A stretch of DNA of 13,217 nucleotides from Deltaproteobacteria bacterium (GCA_009668925.1 SBEK01000121.1:1-13217), one strand, 5' to 3'. Counted from the first letter of the stretch, positions 4,932 through 13,104 are shown. The notes: generated by a model not told the origin, from the sequence alone. A program made the numbers and translations.

Positions 4932-7448
4932 TCATTGCGGGTTGGAAATGACGCTTTTCAGATGATCGGAAAGCGCGTCGATCGAGGGAAAATCTTTCGG
5001 ATCGACACTCCGGCCGACCACGACCTCCAGTCTTTTGCCTCCCCAAAAGCGGGGCAGAAACCTTCCCGCCGGCATGATGTCGAAGGCGCCCCGGATCGTG
5101 ACGGGGATAATTTTTTTGTTGAGATTCTTGGCCAGATAGGCGGCGCCGGATTTAAATTTCCCCATCGCTCCGTCGCGCGTGCGCGTTCCTTCCGGGAAAA
5201 TAATCAGCGACTTTCCGCTTTTTAAAACGTCGGCCGCCGCTTTCAGGGCTGGAACGACGTTGCCGGTCCGGTCCACGAAAAGAACCGGCGCTCCGGCAAA
5301 CAGATAACCAAGAATCGCCACTTCCTTCTTCCCGATCAGGAATGCCCCTCTGCGGCGGGCGAAAGGAATCGCGTTCATCATCACCGGCGTGTCCAGAAGC
5401 GACTGGTGATTCGCGACCAGGATGACATTGTCGAGCCTGAGCCGTTCGGGATGCACGATGGTGAAGCGCCAGAAGATGACTGAGACCAGCCTGATAAGGA
5501 GCAGGACGAGCTCATTTATGGGGTTGAAAAAGGCGGTGGTTTTGGTGGTTACGGGGCTGTGCAGGATCAGGTCGTCCAGCGTCGCTCCGGAGCGCTCGGG
5601 GCGGGAGGCCAGGTACCGGACGAACTCTTCCAGGGTCATGAGGGAATGAATCTGATCCATATCGACGGAAAGGTTCAGGCTTTCTTCCAGATGAACAACC
5701 AGTTCGATCATCCCCAGGGAATCGACCCGGTGATCGGCCAGCGTCTCATTGGCATAGAGGGCCTTCGCCCGGAATTTTGCGGCGAGCACGGCGATGATTT
5801 CTTCTTCGCGGACGCTTGTTGCCGTCAGGATGTTGCGGGGGACGGCGGCGCCCGCCGCATCGGTCTGGTACAGGCCCTGGTCCAGAAGGCTCATGACCTC
5901 GTCGAGCAGGATTTTGCGCGTCGAGTTCCGCGGCAGCGGGTCCGCCGATATCGCAAATCGACGGACCGCCTTGTAGGCGGGCAGGTCTTTATTGAGCGCC
6001 GCCACCTCTTCCCGAATGCGCTCGTAGCTGGCCGCCCCTTTGGTTGCCGGGACAATCACGGCATAAACGGACTCCCGTCCTTCAATTTTTCGGCCGAACA
6101 CGGCGATCTCGCTGATCTGCGGCGATTTCCGGAAATAGAGCTCCAGTTCCTCCGGATAGACGTTCTTTCCCGAATCCAGCACGATCACGTTTTTCTCGCG
6201 GCCTGTGATATGGATATGACCCCGCCCGTCCACGAAACCCAGATCCTGGGTGTTAAAAAAATGCTCGTCGTCGAAGGCCTGCCGGTTGGCCTCGTCATTT
6301 AAATAATAGCCGGGCATCACGGCATCTCCGGCGAGCCAGATTTCCCCGATCCCGTCGGCATTGACATTTTTAATTTTTACATGGTTGCCGGCGATCGGCG
6401 GGCCGACGGCCCCGGCCACCGCATCCTTGAAATAAGGGATGGCGATGGGGCCCGTCGTTTCGGTCAGCCCGTAGCCTTCCATGATATAGAAGCCCATGGT
6501 CCGGTAGAAGTTAAAGTACTCCTTTTTGAGCGGTGCGCCGCCGCTGATGAAGAACCGCATCCTGTGGCCGAAAACGTCATGCACCGGATGAAAAATTTTT
6601 TGCAGCACAAAGCCCAGCCCCAGGGCCCGGAAAGCGGGCGCCGCCGCGAGGAAAAACATAAAGAGGCGGTACTTGACTTTGGACTGCGCCCGGAGTTTGG
6701 TGATGAGCGCATCGAAGAACAGCTCCCACATCTGAGGCGCCGCGGGAAAAATCGTGATGGGATGATCCGCCAGAGCTTTGATGATGTCGGGCCCTTTTAG
6801 GGAATTCTGGAAGACGATGGAACTGCCGGTGACGAGCGGCGCCATGAACGTCGATTCAAAAGCGTAGACATGATAGAGGGGCAGCATGGCCAGCGTCACA
6901 TCGTCGGGTGTGTATTCCTCCAGTTGCGTGCAGGTCAGCGCAACCGAGAGAATGTTGCGGTGGCTGAGGGAGACGATTTTCGGCCGGCCCGTGGTGCCCG
7001 ACGTGAAAAGCAGGGCGGCGATGTCGTCGAGGTGAGCCGTTTCCGGTTTCAATAGCCGATCCGGGGCGGCCGGCGGCACGCCTTCAATGTCCAAAACGGG
7101 GATCGCCTGAAAGACGTCGCGAAAATGACCCGAAACAAAAGCCGCGCGGGCGCCGGCGGCAGCCGCCATATCGCGGTATTGGCCGGCCGGAAGGTTGGTG
7201 TCCAACGGGAGCGCGACGGCGCCGATGGCCGTAATGGCCATAAACGTACAGCACCATTCGGGGGAATTGGCCGCCAGAAGAACGATGACATCGCCTTTGG
7301 TAAAGCCCCGGTCCTGAAGCAGGGATGCCCAAGCCTTTGCCTTCTCCCAGGTTTCGCGAAACGTGATCTGCTCATTCACAAACAGGATACGATCCGCATG
7401 GCGCAAGGCGAGCGTCTCGTAAGCCGTTAAAAGATTTTCAAATTCCAT
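4932..7448 (-). CDS. Three-domain AMP-dependent acyl ligase / acyl carrier / PlsC acyltransferase fusion, 838 aa
   Basis: Residues 1 to about 530 are an ANL ligase. It has the ATP loop FTSGTTGRPK (148-157), YGLTE (326-330), the NTQD segment with D402, the GREKNVIVLDSGKNVYPEELE hinge region (416-436) and the C-terminal lysine K512 in PRNSTRKI. Residues about 545-615 form a carrier domain with the phosphopantetheine site DSLGM (S577). After a hydrophobic stretch (about 642-662) comes a PlsC-type acyltransferase with NHQSLLD (680-686: H681, D686) and FPEGTRT (751-757). The family logic predicts that a fatty acid is adenylated, loaded on the built-in carrier, and passed to a lysophospholipid or glycerol phosphate at the membrane face. 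E. coli Aas has the two enzymatic activities in the opposite order and no carrier in between. The start is backed by AGGGAA upstream. The acceptor is unknown. Confidence 0.9.
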   Translation of the reverse strand: MEFENLLTAYETLALRHADRILFVNEQITFRETWEKAKAWASLLQDRGFTKGDVIVLLAANSPEWCCTFMAITAIGAVALPLDTNLPAGQYRDMAAAAGARAAFVSGHFRDVFQAIPVLDIEGVPPAAPDRLLKPETAHLDDIAALLFTSGTTGRPKIVSLSHRNILSVALTCTQLEEYTPDDVTLAMLPLYHVYAFESTFMAPLVTGSSIVFQNSLKGPDIIKALADHPITIFPAAPQMWELFFDALITKLRAQSKVKYRLFMFFLAAAPAFRALGLGFVLQKIFHPVHDVFGHRMRFFISGGAPLKKEYFNFYRTMGFYIMEGYGLTETTGPIAIPYFKDAVAGAVGPPIAGNHVKIKNVNADGIGEIWLAGDAVMPGYYLNDEANRQAFDDEHFFNTQDLGFVDGRGHIHITGREKNVIVLDSGKNVYPEELELYFRKSPQISEIAVFGRKIEGRESVYAVIVPATKGAASYERIREEVAALNKDLPAYKAVRRFAISADPLPRNSTRKILLDEVMSLLDQGLYQTDAAGAAVPRNILTATSVREEEIIAVLAAKFRAKALYANETLADHRVDSLGMIELVVHLEESLNLSVDMDQIHSLMTLEEFVRYLASRPERSGATLDDLILHSPVTTKTTAFFNPINELVLLLIRLVSVIFWRFTIVHPERLRLDNVILVANHQSLLDTPVMMNAIPFARRRGAFLIGKKEVAILGYLFAGAPVLFVDRTGNVVPALKAAADVLKSGKSLIIFPEGTRTRDGAMGKFKSGAAYLAKNLNKKIIPVTIRGAFDIMPAGRFLPRFWGGKRLEVVVGRSVDPKDFPSIDALSDHLKSVISNPQ

Positions 7449-7507
7449 AGAGCTTCCCTGTGTGTCCTAGTCGTGGTTTGCAAGGCGGACGGGATCGAAA
7501 AGAAGAC

Positions 7508-10500
7508 TCATGGACCGACCTTCGTTCGGGAGATGAGATTGCTGGCTTTTGCCGCCATATCTCCCAGGCTGAACGGTTTCTGGATAAAATGCACGCCTTC
7601 CTCCAGAATTCCGTGCTGGGCGATGACGTTTGCGGGATATCCCGACATGAAAAGAACTTTCAGATCCGGACGGGTCGCCAGAAGCCGGTCGCGCAATTCT
7701 TTGCCGCTCATGAAGGGCATCACCACATCCGTGATGACCAGGTCCAGGGGGATATCCTCCTTCTCGCACTGCGAGAGCGCCTCCAGCGGATTTCCCGATG
7801 CGATCACCCGGTACCCCAGGGTCGTGAGCATGCCGGTCACCAATTTGAGGACCATGGGATTGTCCTCGACCAGCAGAATGTTTCCGGATCCTGGTTTTGC
7901 CGCCGGTTTGGGGGGCTTCTCCATGATGAGGCTCGCGTCGGTGCTGCTGGGAAGGTAAATTTTGAACGTGCTTCCCCGGCCCGGTTCGCTGTATACATTA
8001 ATGCCGCCGTTGTTTTGTCTCACGATGCCGTATACGGTGGCGAGCCCCAGTCCCGGGCCTTTGCCGATGTCCTTGGTCGTGAAAAACGGTTCAAAGATGA
8101 AAGGGAGATGATCCTTGGCAATGCCGGAGCCCGTGTCGCTCACCGTCAGGAGCACATAAGGGCCGGGGGGCAGTTCCAGATGGGACGCGGAATAGTCTTC
8201 GTCAACGACGACGTTGGCGGTTTCCAGGATGAGGTTGCCGCCGGCAGGCATGGCGTCGCGCGCATTCACCGCCAGGTTGATCAGGATTTGCTCGGCTTGC
8301 ACCGGATCGAATTTAATGGTCCATAGATCGTTGCCGGGGTAAAAAGTAAATTTAATGTTTTCGGTCATGAGGCGAAGAAGGGTGCTCTCGGTTGCCGCGA
8401 TCAGAGAGTTCAGGTCGACGGGCTGCGGCTTGATGATCTGTTTGCGGGAAAAAGCAAGAAGCTGCTGTGTCAGATCCCGGGAGCGGCAGGCCGCCTTTTC
8501 AATTTCCTGAATGTCTTCGCCGATTAAATGGTCGGCGGGCAGCTTGAGTTTGATCAAGTCCAGGTATCCCAGAATCACGTTCAGCATATTGTTGAAATCA
8601 TGCGCCACGCCTCCGGCCAGCCGGCCGACCGTTTCCATTTTCTGAGACTGGATGAGTTGTTTCTCCAGCGCCTCTTTTTCCGCTTCGGCTTTCCTGCGTT
8701 CGGCAATGTTTCTGCCCGTCATCAGAAGCCCCGTCGGCTTTCCGGATTCGTCCCGGGTGAAGCTCGCGGTCATTTCCAGCCAGATGGTCCCGCCTTCTTT
8801 GCGGTAAAATTCCATTTCGATGGTCCGGGAGCGATTGGGATCGACCGGCTCGCCGCTGGATTCTTTCGCCAGTTCTTCGGCCAGCATGGCGGCTCCGCGA
8901 CGGTAGGATTCCGGCGTTACCTGCCGCTCGGCGGGAATCTTCATGATTTCTTCCGGCGTATACCCCGTCGTACGTATTTCTGAAGGGCTCTTATAGAGGC
9001 AATTCAGCTCAAGATCCAGGACGGTGATGGTCTCGTTCATGTTCTCCACAATCATCCGGTAGCGCTTTTCGCTTTCTTCCAGGGCGAGCTCGGCTTTCTT
9101 TCGCGCCGTGATGTCCCGCGCGGTCCCGATAATTTCGCATGGGACGCCCTGATTGTCCCTCCCGAATGTTCCCGTAATCTCCAGCCACACCGTGCCGCCG
9201 TTCCTGTGATTGAATTCGACTTCAGTCGTCATGAACTGCCTCGTCTCCGGAGACGAAGGCGTCATCTGGCGCCCCAGGGCTTCGGTGACTTTCCGCGAGA
9301 GCACCTCTATCGACTTCGGCGGCAGCAATTGATCCAGGGGGATTTTTATGATTTCTTCCGGCGCGTACCCTGTCAGGTACGCCCGGTGGTCGCTGACGAA
9401 GGTAAACCGGAAATTGAGATCAACCACGAACACGACATCGTGGACATTCTCGACGATCATCCGGTAGAGCTTGTCGGTCGACCGGAAGGCTTCTTCGGCC
9501 TTCCGGCGGTCGGTGATGTCCCGGGCGACGCCCAGGACCTCAAACGGAAGACCCTGTTCATCGTGGTTGAAGTCAGGCTGAACCTCCATCCAGCGCCTTT
9601 CCCCGTCTTTGCGAATGATTTCCAGCTCCAGGATCCTGTGTTCGCTGCCTATCCGGCCATGACCCGCCAGCAGTCGTTCCATCTCCTCAGCGTATGCTTG
9701 CTCAACGCGTATCCGGGAATCGTCCGTCAGATAATCGGCAAAGGACAGGCGCATGATCTCTTCGGGCGTGTATCCGGTCATGGCCTTCACCGACGGGCTG
9801 ACATACGTATAGTGCGCGTTAAGATCCATCGTGAAGAGGACATCCCGGATATTTTCGGTAATCAGGCGCAGATGCCTCTCCGCCTGCTTGCGCCGGCTGA
9901 CATCGTGGATGATTCCCCGGAATCCCTTCGGCTGGCCGTTTTCATCGCGCAGCAGTGCGACGGAGGATTCGACATCGAGTGCTCCGCCGTTCTTTCTGTT
10001 GATTTTCCAGTCAAAGCCTTTGACCGTCTTACCGGTCCGGTACACGGTCTGAAAGGTTCCAAGGATCTTATCGGCGTTAAGTTCATCAACCAGATTCCGG
10101 AAATTCATCCCGATCATTTCTTCCGGCGCGAAATTCAGAACACGATCCGCGGCGTCGTTGACGAACAGAAGATTTCCCTGCAAGTCCGCTTCGAAATATA
10201 ATTCTTCGACGCTGTCGAGAAAATTCCGGTAGCGCTCTTCGCTCAGCCGCAGTTCCCGCTCCGCCTTCTTTCTTTGGGTGATATCGCGCACGACGCCGTA
10301 AAATCCGGCCGGCCGGCCCTGTTCATCGCGCAGCAGTGCGACGGAGGATTCGGCATCCATGACGCCGCCGTCCTTTGTGCTGAGCCGCCATTCAAAATTT
10401 TTCACGGCCTTGCCGGTCCGCAGAATGTCGCGGCCGATGCCGTAGAGTTTTTCTTTGTTTTCCTTGTCCAAAAGCTTCCGGAAATTCATGCCGGAAACTT

Positions 10501-10837
10501 CCTTGCGGGTGTATCCCAGTTTTCGCGCCAGCCGGTTATTGAAAAAACGGATATCTCCCTGCATATCCAGCTCAAAATACGATTCCTGCATCCCTTCCAG
10601 CACGTTTTGCAGGCGACTCCCGCCTTTGTCGGATAAGGTTTTTGATTTTTTCCCTGCCGCCGGAGAGGGGGGAGATTGAGCTTGTTTTTTCAGAAGCCTG
10701 TTGATGGCCGCGGCCAGACGATCCAGTTCATCTTTTTTGGGGGAGATGTCGATGGCTGCGGTTGGGTTGCCTGCCAACGCTTTCCGCAGTGCTCCGGTCA
10801 TCGTGTGAATGCGATTTTTTTCCGAATACGTTGCCAT
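7508..10837 (-). CDS. Five-PAS hybrid histidine kinase with C-terminal receiver, 1109 aa
   Basis: An N-terminal segment (1-55) with a HAMP-like DISPKKDELDRLAAAINRLL helix is followed by five PAS/PAC units: about 74-190, 200-316, 320-445, 450-580 and 590-715. Each ends in a D-I-T/S-x-R-K-x-A-E linker or a variant of it. Next come a HisKA domain with H746 in GGVAHDFNNMLN, an ATPase domain and a receiver. The ATPase has N854 and N858, DTGSGI (901-906), the FEPFFTTK F-box (915-922) and GKGPGLGL (925-932). The receiver has acidic E991/D992, phosphoacceptor D1037 in TDVVMP, S1065 and K1087. All catalytic residues are present. No transmembrane segment is seen, so it is probably a cytosolic sensor of redox state, gas or ligand. 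No dedicated DNA-binding regulator is nearby, so the output is unknown. It lies first in the minus-strand cluster, 59 bases ahead of the fusion gene, with a strong promoter upstream. The ribosome binding site is weak. Confidence 0.94.
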   Translation of the reverse strand: MATYSEKNRIHTMTGALRKALAGNPTAAIDISPKKDELDRLAAAINRLLKKQAQSPPSPAAGKKSKTLSDKGGSRLQNVLEGMQESYFELDMQGDIRFFNNRLARKLGYTRKEVSGMNFRKLLDKENKEKLYGIGRDILRTGKAVKNFEWRLSTKDGGVMDAESSVALLRDEQGRPAGFYGVVRDITQRKKAERELRLSEERYRNFLDSVEELYFEADLQGNLLFVNDAADRVLNFAPEEMIGMNFRNLVDELNADKILGTFQTVYRTGKTVKGFDWKINRKNGGALDVESSVALLRDENGQPKGFRGIIHDVSRRKQAERHLRLITENIRDVLFTMDLNAHYTYVSPSVKAMTGYTPEEIMRLSFADYLTDDSRIRVEQAYAEEMERLLAGHGRIGSEHRILELEIIRKDGERRWMEVQPDFNHDEQGLPFEVLGVARDITDRRKAEEAFRSTDKLYRMIVENVHDVVFVVDLNFRFTFVSDHRAYLTGYAPEEIIKIPLDQLLPPKSIEVLSRKVTEALGRQMTPSSPETRQFMTTEVEFNHRNGGTVWLEITGTFGRDNQGVPCEIIGTARDITARKKAELALEESEKRYRMIVENMNETITVLDLELNCLYKSPSEIRTTGYTPEEIMKIPAERQVTPESYRRGAAMLAEELAKESSGEPVDPNRSRTIEMEFYRKEGGTIWLEMTASFTRDESGKPTGLLMTGRNIAERRKAEAEKEALEKQLIQSQKMETVGRLAGGVAHDFNNMLNVILGYLDLIKLKLPADHLIGEDIQEIEKAACRSRDLTQQLLAFSRKQIIKPQPVDLNSLIAATESTLLRLMTENIKFTFYPGNDLWTIKFDPVQAEQILINLAVNARDAMPAGGNLILETANVVVDEDYSASHLELPPGPYVLLTVSDTGSGIAKDHLPFIFEPFFTTKDIGKGPGLGLATVYGIVRQNNGGINVYSEPGRGSTFKIYLPSSTDASLIMEKPPKPAAKPGSGNILLVEDNPMVLKLVTGMLTTLGYRVIASGNPLEALSQCEKEDIPLDLVITDVVMPFMSGKELRDRLLATRPDLKVLFMSGYPANVIAQHGILEEGVHFIQKPFSLGDMAAKASNLISRTKVGP
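9941..10352 (-). repeat. Tandem PAS duplication: 31-bp exact repeat copies at 9941-9971 and 10322-10352
   Basis: The two copies share 31 identical bases, spaced 381 bases (127 codons) apart. They encode the ESSVALLRDE segment of PAS units 1 and 2. The surrounding protein is also alike (MNFRxLxD, RTGKxVKxFxW, DGG/NGG, KQAER/KKAER). The other three PAS units are much less similar, so units 1 and 2 look like a late internal duplication. Confidence 0.8.
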
Positions 10838-10930
10838 AATTTTTCGTCGCCGATCAGGAAGATGTTTTGCGTTTCGAGGGCATCCGTGGTACCTTTATGC
10901 ATGAATGCTGAATCAACTGAATATGATGTT

Positions 10931-10959
10931 TATATAGACGGATAGCTGTTGTGTGTCAA
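10931..10959 (-). promoter_or_regulatory. Sigma70 promoter of the kinase and downstream cluster
   Basis: On the minus strand TTGACA (10959-10954) and TATATA (10936-10931) are separated by exactly 17 bases, a near-consensus housekeeping promoter. Transcription would start near 10924 and give a leader of about 87 bases before the kinase ATG at 10837. It may also serve the fusion, thiolase and SMP-30 genes, since no terminator is visible in the gaps. Confidence 0.75.
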
Positions 10960-10962
10960 GCG

Positions 10963-11031
10963 TATTCGTGTGTGCCCGACACAGGCAGCTCCAAAGGGTG
11001 GCCTTGCCGCAGATATGGCTTTTCACGAATA
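10963..11031. promoter_or_regulatory. Inverted CACGAATA elements abutting two divergent -35 boxes
   Basis: TATTCGTG (10963-10970) and CACGAATA (11024-11031) form a perfect 8-bp inverted pair. Each sits 3 to 4 bases upstream of the TTGACA of its own promoter, so both promoters read CACGAATA-(3 or 4 bases)-TTGACA. This position is that of an activator or UP-type contact, or of a shared operator. The binding protein is unknown. Confidence 0.5.
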
Positions 11032-11035
11032 GCTA

Positions 11036-11064
11036 TTGACAAGATCCCCGGATATTTTTATACA
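11036..11064 (+). promoter_or_regulatory. Sigma70 promoter of the plsC gene
   Basis: TTGACA (11036-11041) and TATACA (11059-11064) are 17 bases apart. Transcription would start near 11071 and leave about 48 bases of leader containing the ribosome binding site AAGGGG seven bases before the ATG at 11119. Confidence 0.75.
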
Positions 11065-11118
11065 CCGCTTCGCCTGACCCAAGGGGCAGGCCTGGAACAG
11101 AACAGGAAGGGGATATTT

Positions 11119-11913
11119 ATGCTAAGCCGTCTGGTTGGTTATCTTTTTTTCCTTATTGTGGGCGCAACGTCTATTCCGCTTTTTTTAATTGCCGTTGTGC
11201 TGCGGCTGGTTTCTTATCCGCTGGATCGCCGGCTGCGGCTTTTGCATTTGTTCACCTGTTTCTGGGCGTCGCTTTACACCTGGATGATGCCCCCCTGGCG
11301 GATCCGTATCGAGGGGCGCGAACATGTCCGGAAAAACGCGGCCTATATGGTCGTTTCCAATCACCAGTCGCAGCTCGATATTCTGGTGGCGTTTCGCCTT
11401 TTCTTTCACTTCAAATGGGTCTCCAAGATTGAGATGTTCCGGATACCGCTCATCGGCTGGAACATGAGCCTCAACCGTTACGTCAAATTGAAACGGGGAG
11501 ACAAGGAGAGCGTCGAGCAGATGCTCTCTCTGTGCGAAACGCATCTTGACGAGGGAAGTTCGATCTTCATGTTTCCCGAAGGCACCCGGTCCCCCGACGG
11601 AGAGGTGAAAGCCTTCAAGCTCGGCGCCTTTGGGCTTGCCCATAAGAAGAAGGTGCCCATTCTTCCCATTGTCATCAGCGGGACCAACAAGGCCCTGCCC
11701 AAGTACAGTCTCAACTTCACCGGTGTGCAGAAAATCTACATCAAGATCTTCGAGGAAATCCCGTATTCGGTGTTTGCAAAGATGTCGGTGGAGGAGACGG
11801 CGCAGATGGTGCGGCAGTTCATTATCGGGCAGCTGAGGGTAATGAATGAATACACACTGGGCCGCGACGCTCAGGCGGCAGGGGCGGCAAACGCCGGCGG
11901 CATTAACTCTTGA
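11119..11913 (+). CDS. plsC: 1-acyl-sn-glycerol-3-phosphate acyltransferase (PlsC family), 264 aa
   Basis: The enzyme transfers an acyl chain to the sn-2 position of lysophosphatidic acid to make phosphatidic acid, at the inner face of the cytoplasmic membrane. An N-terminal hydrophobic segment (about 5-32) is followed by the catalytic NHQSQLD box (81-87: H82, D87), the MFRIPLIGW region (106-114) and FPEGTRS (152-158), which binds glycerol phosphate. PILPIVISGTNKALP (180-194) is the last typical motif. ATG 11119 fits the membrane start and the AAGGGG site. A longer in-frame start near 10951 would overlap the promoter. The last residues (AQAAGAANAGGINS) are low-complexity. The 3' end overlaps the opposing dehydrogenase gene by 11 bases. 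A chain-specific or lyso-lipid variant cannot be excluded. Confidence 0.9.
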   Translation: MLSRLVGYLFFLIVGATSIPLFLIAVVLRLVSYPLDRRLRLLHLFTCFWASLYTWMMPPWRIRIEGREHVRKNAAYMVVSNHQSQLDILVAFRLFFHFKWVSKIEMFRIPLIGWNMSLNRYVKLKRGDKESVEQMLSLCETHLDEGSSIFMFPEGTRSPDGEVKAFKLGAFGLAHKKKVPILPIVISGTNKALPKYSLNFTGVQKIYIKIFEEIPYSVFAKMSVEETAQMVRQFIIGQLRVMNEYTLGRDAQAAGAANAGGINS

Positions 11914-13021
11914 GCAGAGCGGCGCCGATCTTTTCCCGGCGGATCTGCATCAGTCTTTTTTTCAGCGCTGAAATCGATTCCAGATCCCGGAGCAGAGTAA
12001 CATATTTATCCGGAAGCGAAATATGCCGGGCGTCGATGATGTTTCTGACGCCGGACTGGAATTCACCGGCCTGGCGGGCAAAGGCGATCATGAGCGGACT
12101 TGGGGAGCCGCAGCCGCGATCGATCCTGGCGGCCGATTCGGAGGCAATGATGCGCAAGGTTTGCAGTGAGGCGCTGGCGGCTCCCAGTTCGCCCAGCACG
12201 TCCGCATCAGGCGGGGGGGGTCCTTCCCGCAGGGCATCGGCAAGCCCGGTCAATACGGCGGACATGCCGCCCAGAGCCGGACCCGCCATCACAATGTCCT
12301 CGATTTCTCCCAGAGGGACAACGAGATCTCCCCAGGCGCTTCCTTCCGTTCCCAGAACCGAATCCTGCCCCACCAGGCAATCCTGAAGCGTGATGCTGCC
12401 GTGGGGGGAAGGCTTCAGGAAATTCAAGGGCAGAGGCGCCGCAACGGTAATCCCTGCTGCCGCACGCGGCACCATAAAAGCCGTAAAATGTTTTTGCGGC
12501 GTTTGCTGACCGGTTGCGGCGACGACGATGAATACGCCGGCGATGGGGCCGTTGGTCAGATACGTTTTCGCTCCGGTTAATGCATAGCCACGGGCATGTT
12601 TCCGGGCCTCGGTCGTCAACAGCTTGGGCCGTGCGCCGCGTCCCGGTTCGGAAACGGCGAAAGAAAAGATGATCCTGCCTTCCGCAGCGCCCGGCAGATA
12701 GTGTTCGCGCTGTTCGCGAGTGCCGAAGACTCCGATGACGTAATGCGCGATGATCTGCTGGTAGAGCCAGGAAACGGCCAGGCCCAGGTTAAATCCGCTT
12801 TGGACAAAGGCCTCTCCCGCCCCCAAAAGATCGGCGTACCCGCCGCCCGTTCCGCCGTAAACTTCGGAAATCCCGATTCGGAATAAGCCGGCCTCGCCCA
12901 TTTTCCGCCACAGGTCCAGGGGAAATTCTCCTCCCGTCTGCAAATCCACTCTGCAGGCAATATGCTCGGCGGCAAAAGCCGAGGCTTGTTCGCGCGCTGA
13001 AAGTTCCGATGGTTGTTCCAT
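11903..13021 (-). CDS. Divergent acyl-CoA dehydrogenase homologue, 372 aa
   Basis: The fold pattern is that of flavin acyl-CoA dehydrogenases: an alpha-helical N-terminus (LDLWRKMGEAGLFRIGISEVYGG, about 35-57), a middle strand domain (FAVSEPGRGARP, 121-132; GAKTYLTNGPIAGVFIVVA, 150-168) and a helical C-terminus. Several hallmark motifs are altered. The usual TEPGAGSD is SEPGRGARP, the QxxGGxGY loop is missing, and the C-terminal catalytic EGT is SALKK (351-355). E241 in GEIEDIVMAG lines up with the catalytic glutamate of isovaleryl/long-chain type enzymes (LDLERLVLAG), so a base may still exist. ATG 13021 is chosen for GAGGTG (13036-13031). The open frame further upstream reads through a repeat. 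Oxidation of acyl-CoA to enoyl-CoA is the family role. Activity here is uncertain. Confidence 0.8.
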   Translation of the reverse strand: MEQPSELSAREQASAFAAEHIACRVDLQTGGEFPLDLWRKMGEAGLFRIGISEVYGGTGGGYADLLGAGEAFVQSGFNLGLAVSWLYQQIIAHYVIGVFGTREQREHYLPGAAEGRIIFSFAVSEPGRGARPKLLTTEARKHARGYALTGAKTYLTNGPIAGVFIVVAATGQQTPQKHFTAFMVPRAAAGITVAAPLPLNFLKPSPHGSITLQDCLVGQDSVLGTEGSAWGDLVVPLGEIEDIVMAGPALGGMSAVLTGLADALREGPPPPDADVLGELGAASASLQTLRIIASESAARIDRGCGSPSPLMIAFARQAGEFQSGVRNIIDARHISLPDKYVTLLRDLESISALKKRLMQIRREKIGAALLKS

Positions 13022-13039
13022 TTCTTTTTGCACCTCGCG

Positions 13040-13056
13040 CCGCCCGGTTCGGGCGG
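13040..13056. promoter_or_regulatory. GC hairpin in the dehydrogenase leader
   Basis: CCGCCCG (13040-13046) and CGGGCGG (13050-13056) pair perfectly around a 3-base loop. In the mRNA the stem would end about four bases before the GAGGTG ribosome binding site of the dehydrogenase gene. It may affect translation, or be part of the repeat region next to it. No T-run follows on either strand. Confidence 0.45.
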
Positions 13057-13104
13057 TTCTGAATTTGTCAGCAGGGTCTTGAAAAACCCCTCGTTTTGCA
13101 GGCT

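Larger units (their letters stand above)
10838..11118. other. Divergent intergenic region between the kinase and plsC genes
   Basis: This 281-base spacer contains a minus-strand promoter (10931-10959), a plus-strand promoter (11036-11064) and an inverted octamer between them. The kinase leader (about 10838-10924) is roughly 87 bases and shows no known riboswitch pattern. The frame is open upstream of plsC as far as 10951, but it has a leader-like composition and no family match I recognise, so I treat it as non-coding. Confidence 0.65.

Noticed and set aside
7460..10201. Several long plus-strand open frames opposite the kinase gene
   Set aside because: All are antisense to a kinase with clear PAS, HisKA, ATPase and receiver motifs, and none shows a ribosome binding site with a known family.
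10951..11118. Upstream in-frame extension of plsC
   Set aside because: It would contain the TTGACA/TATACA promoter and has no ribosome binding site. The ATG at 11119 has one and begins a typical membrane segment.
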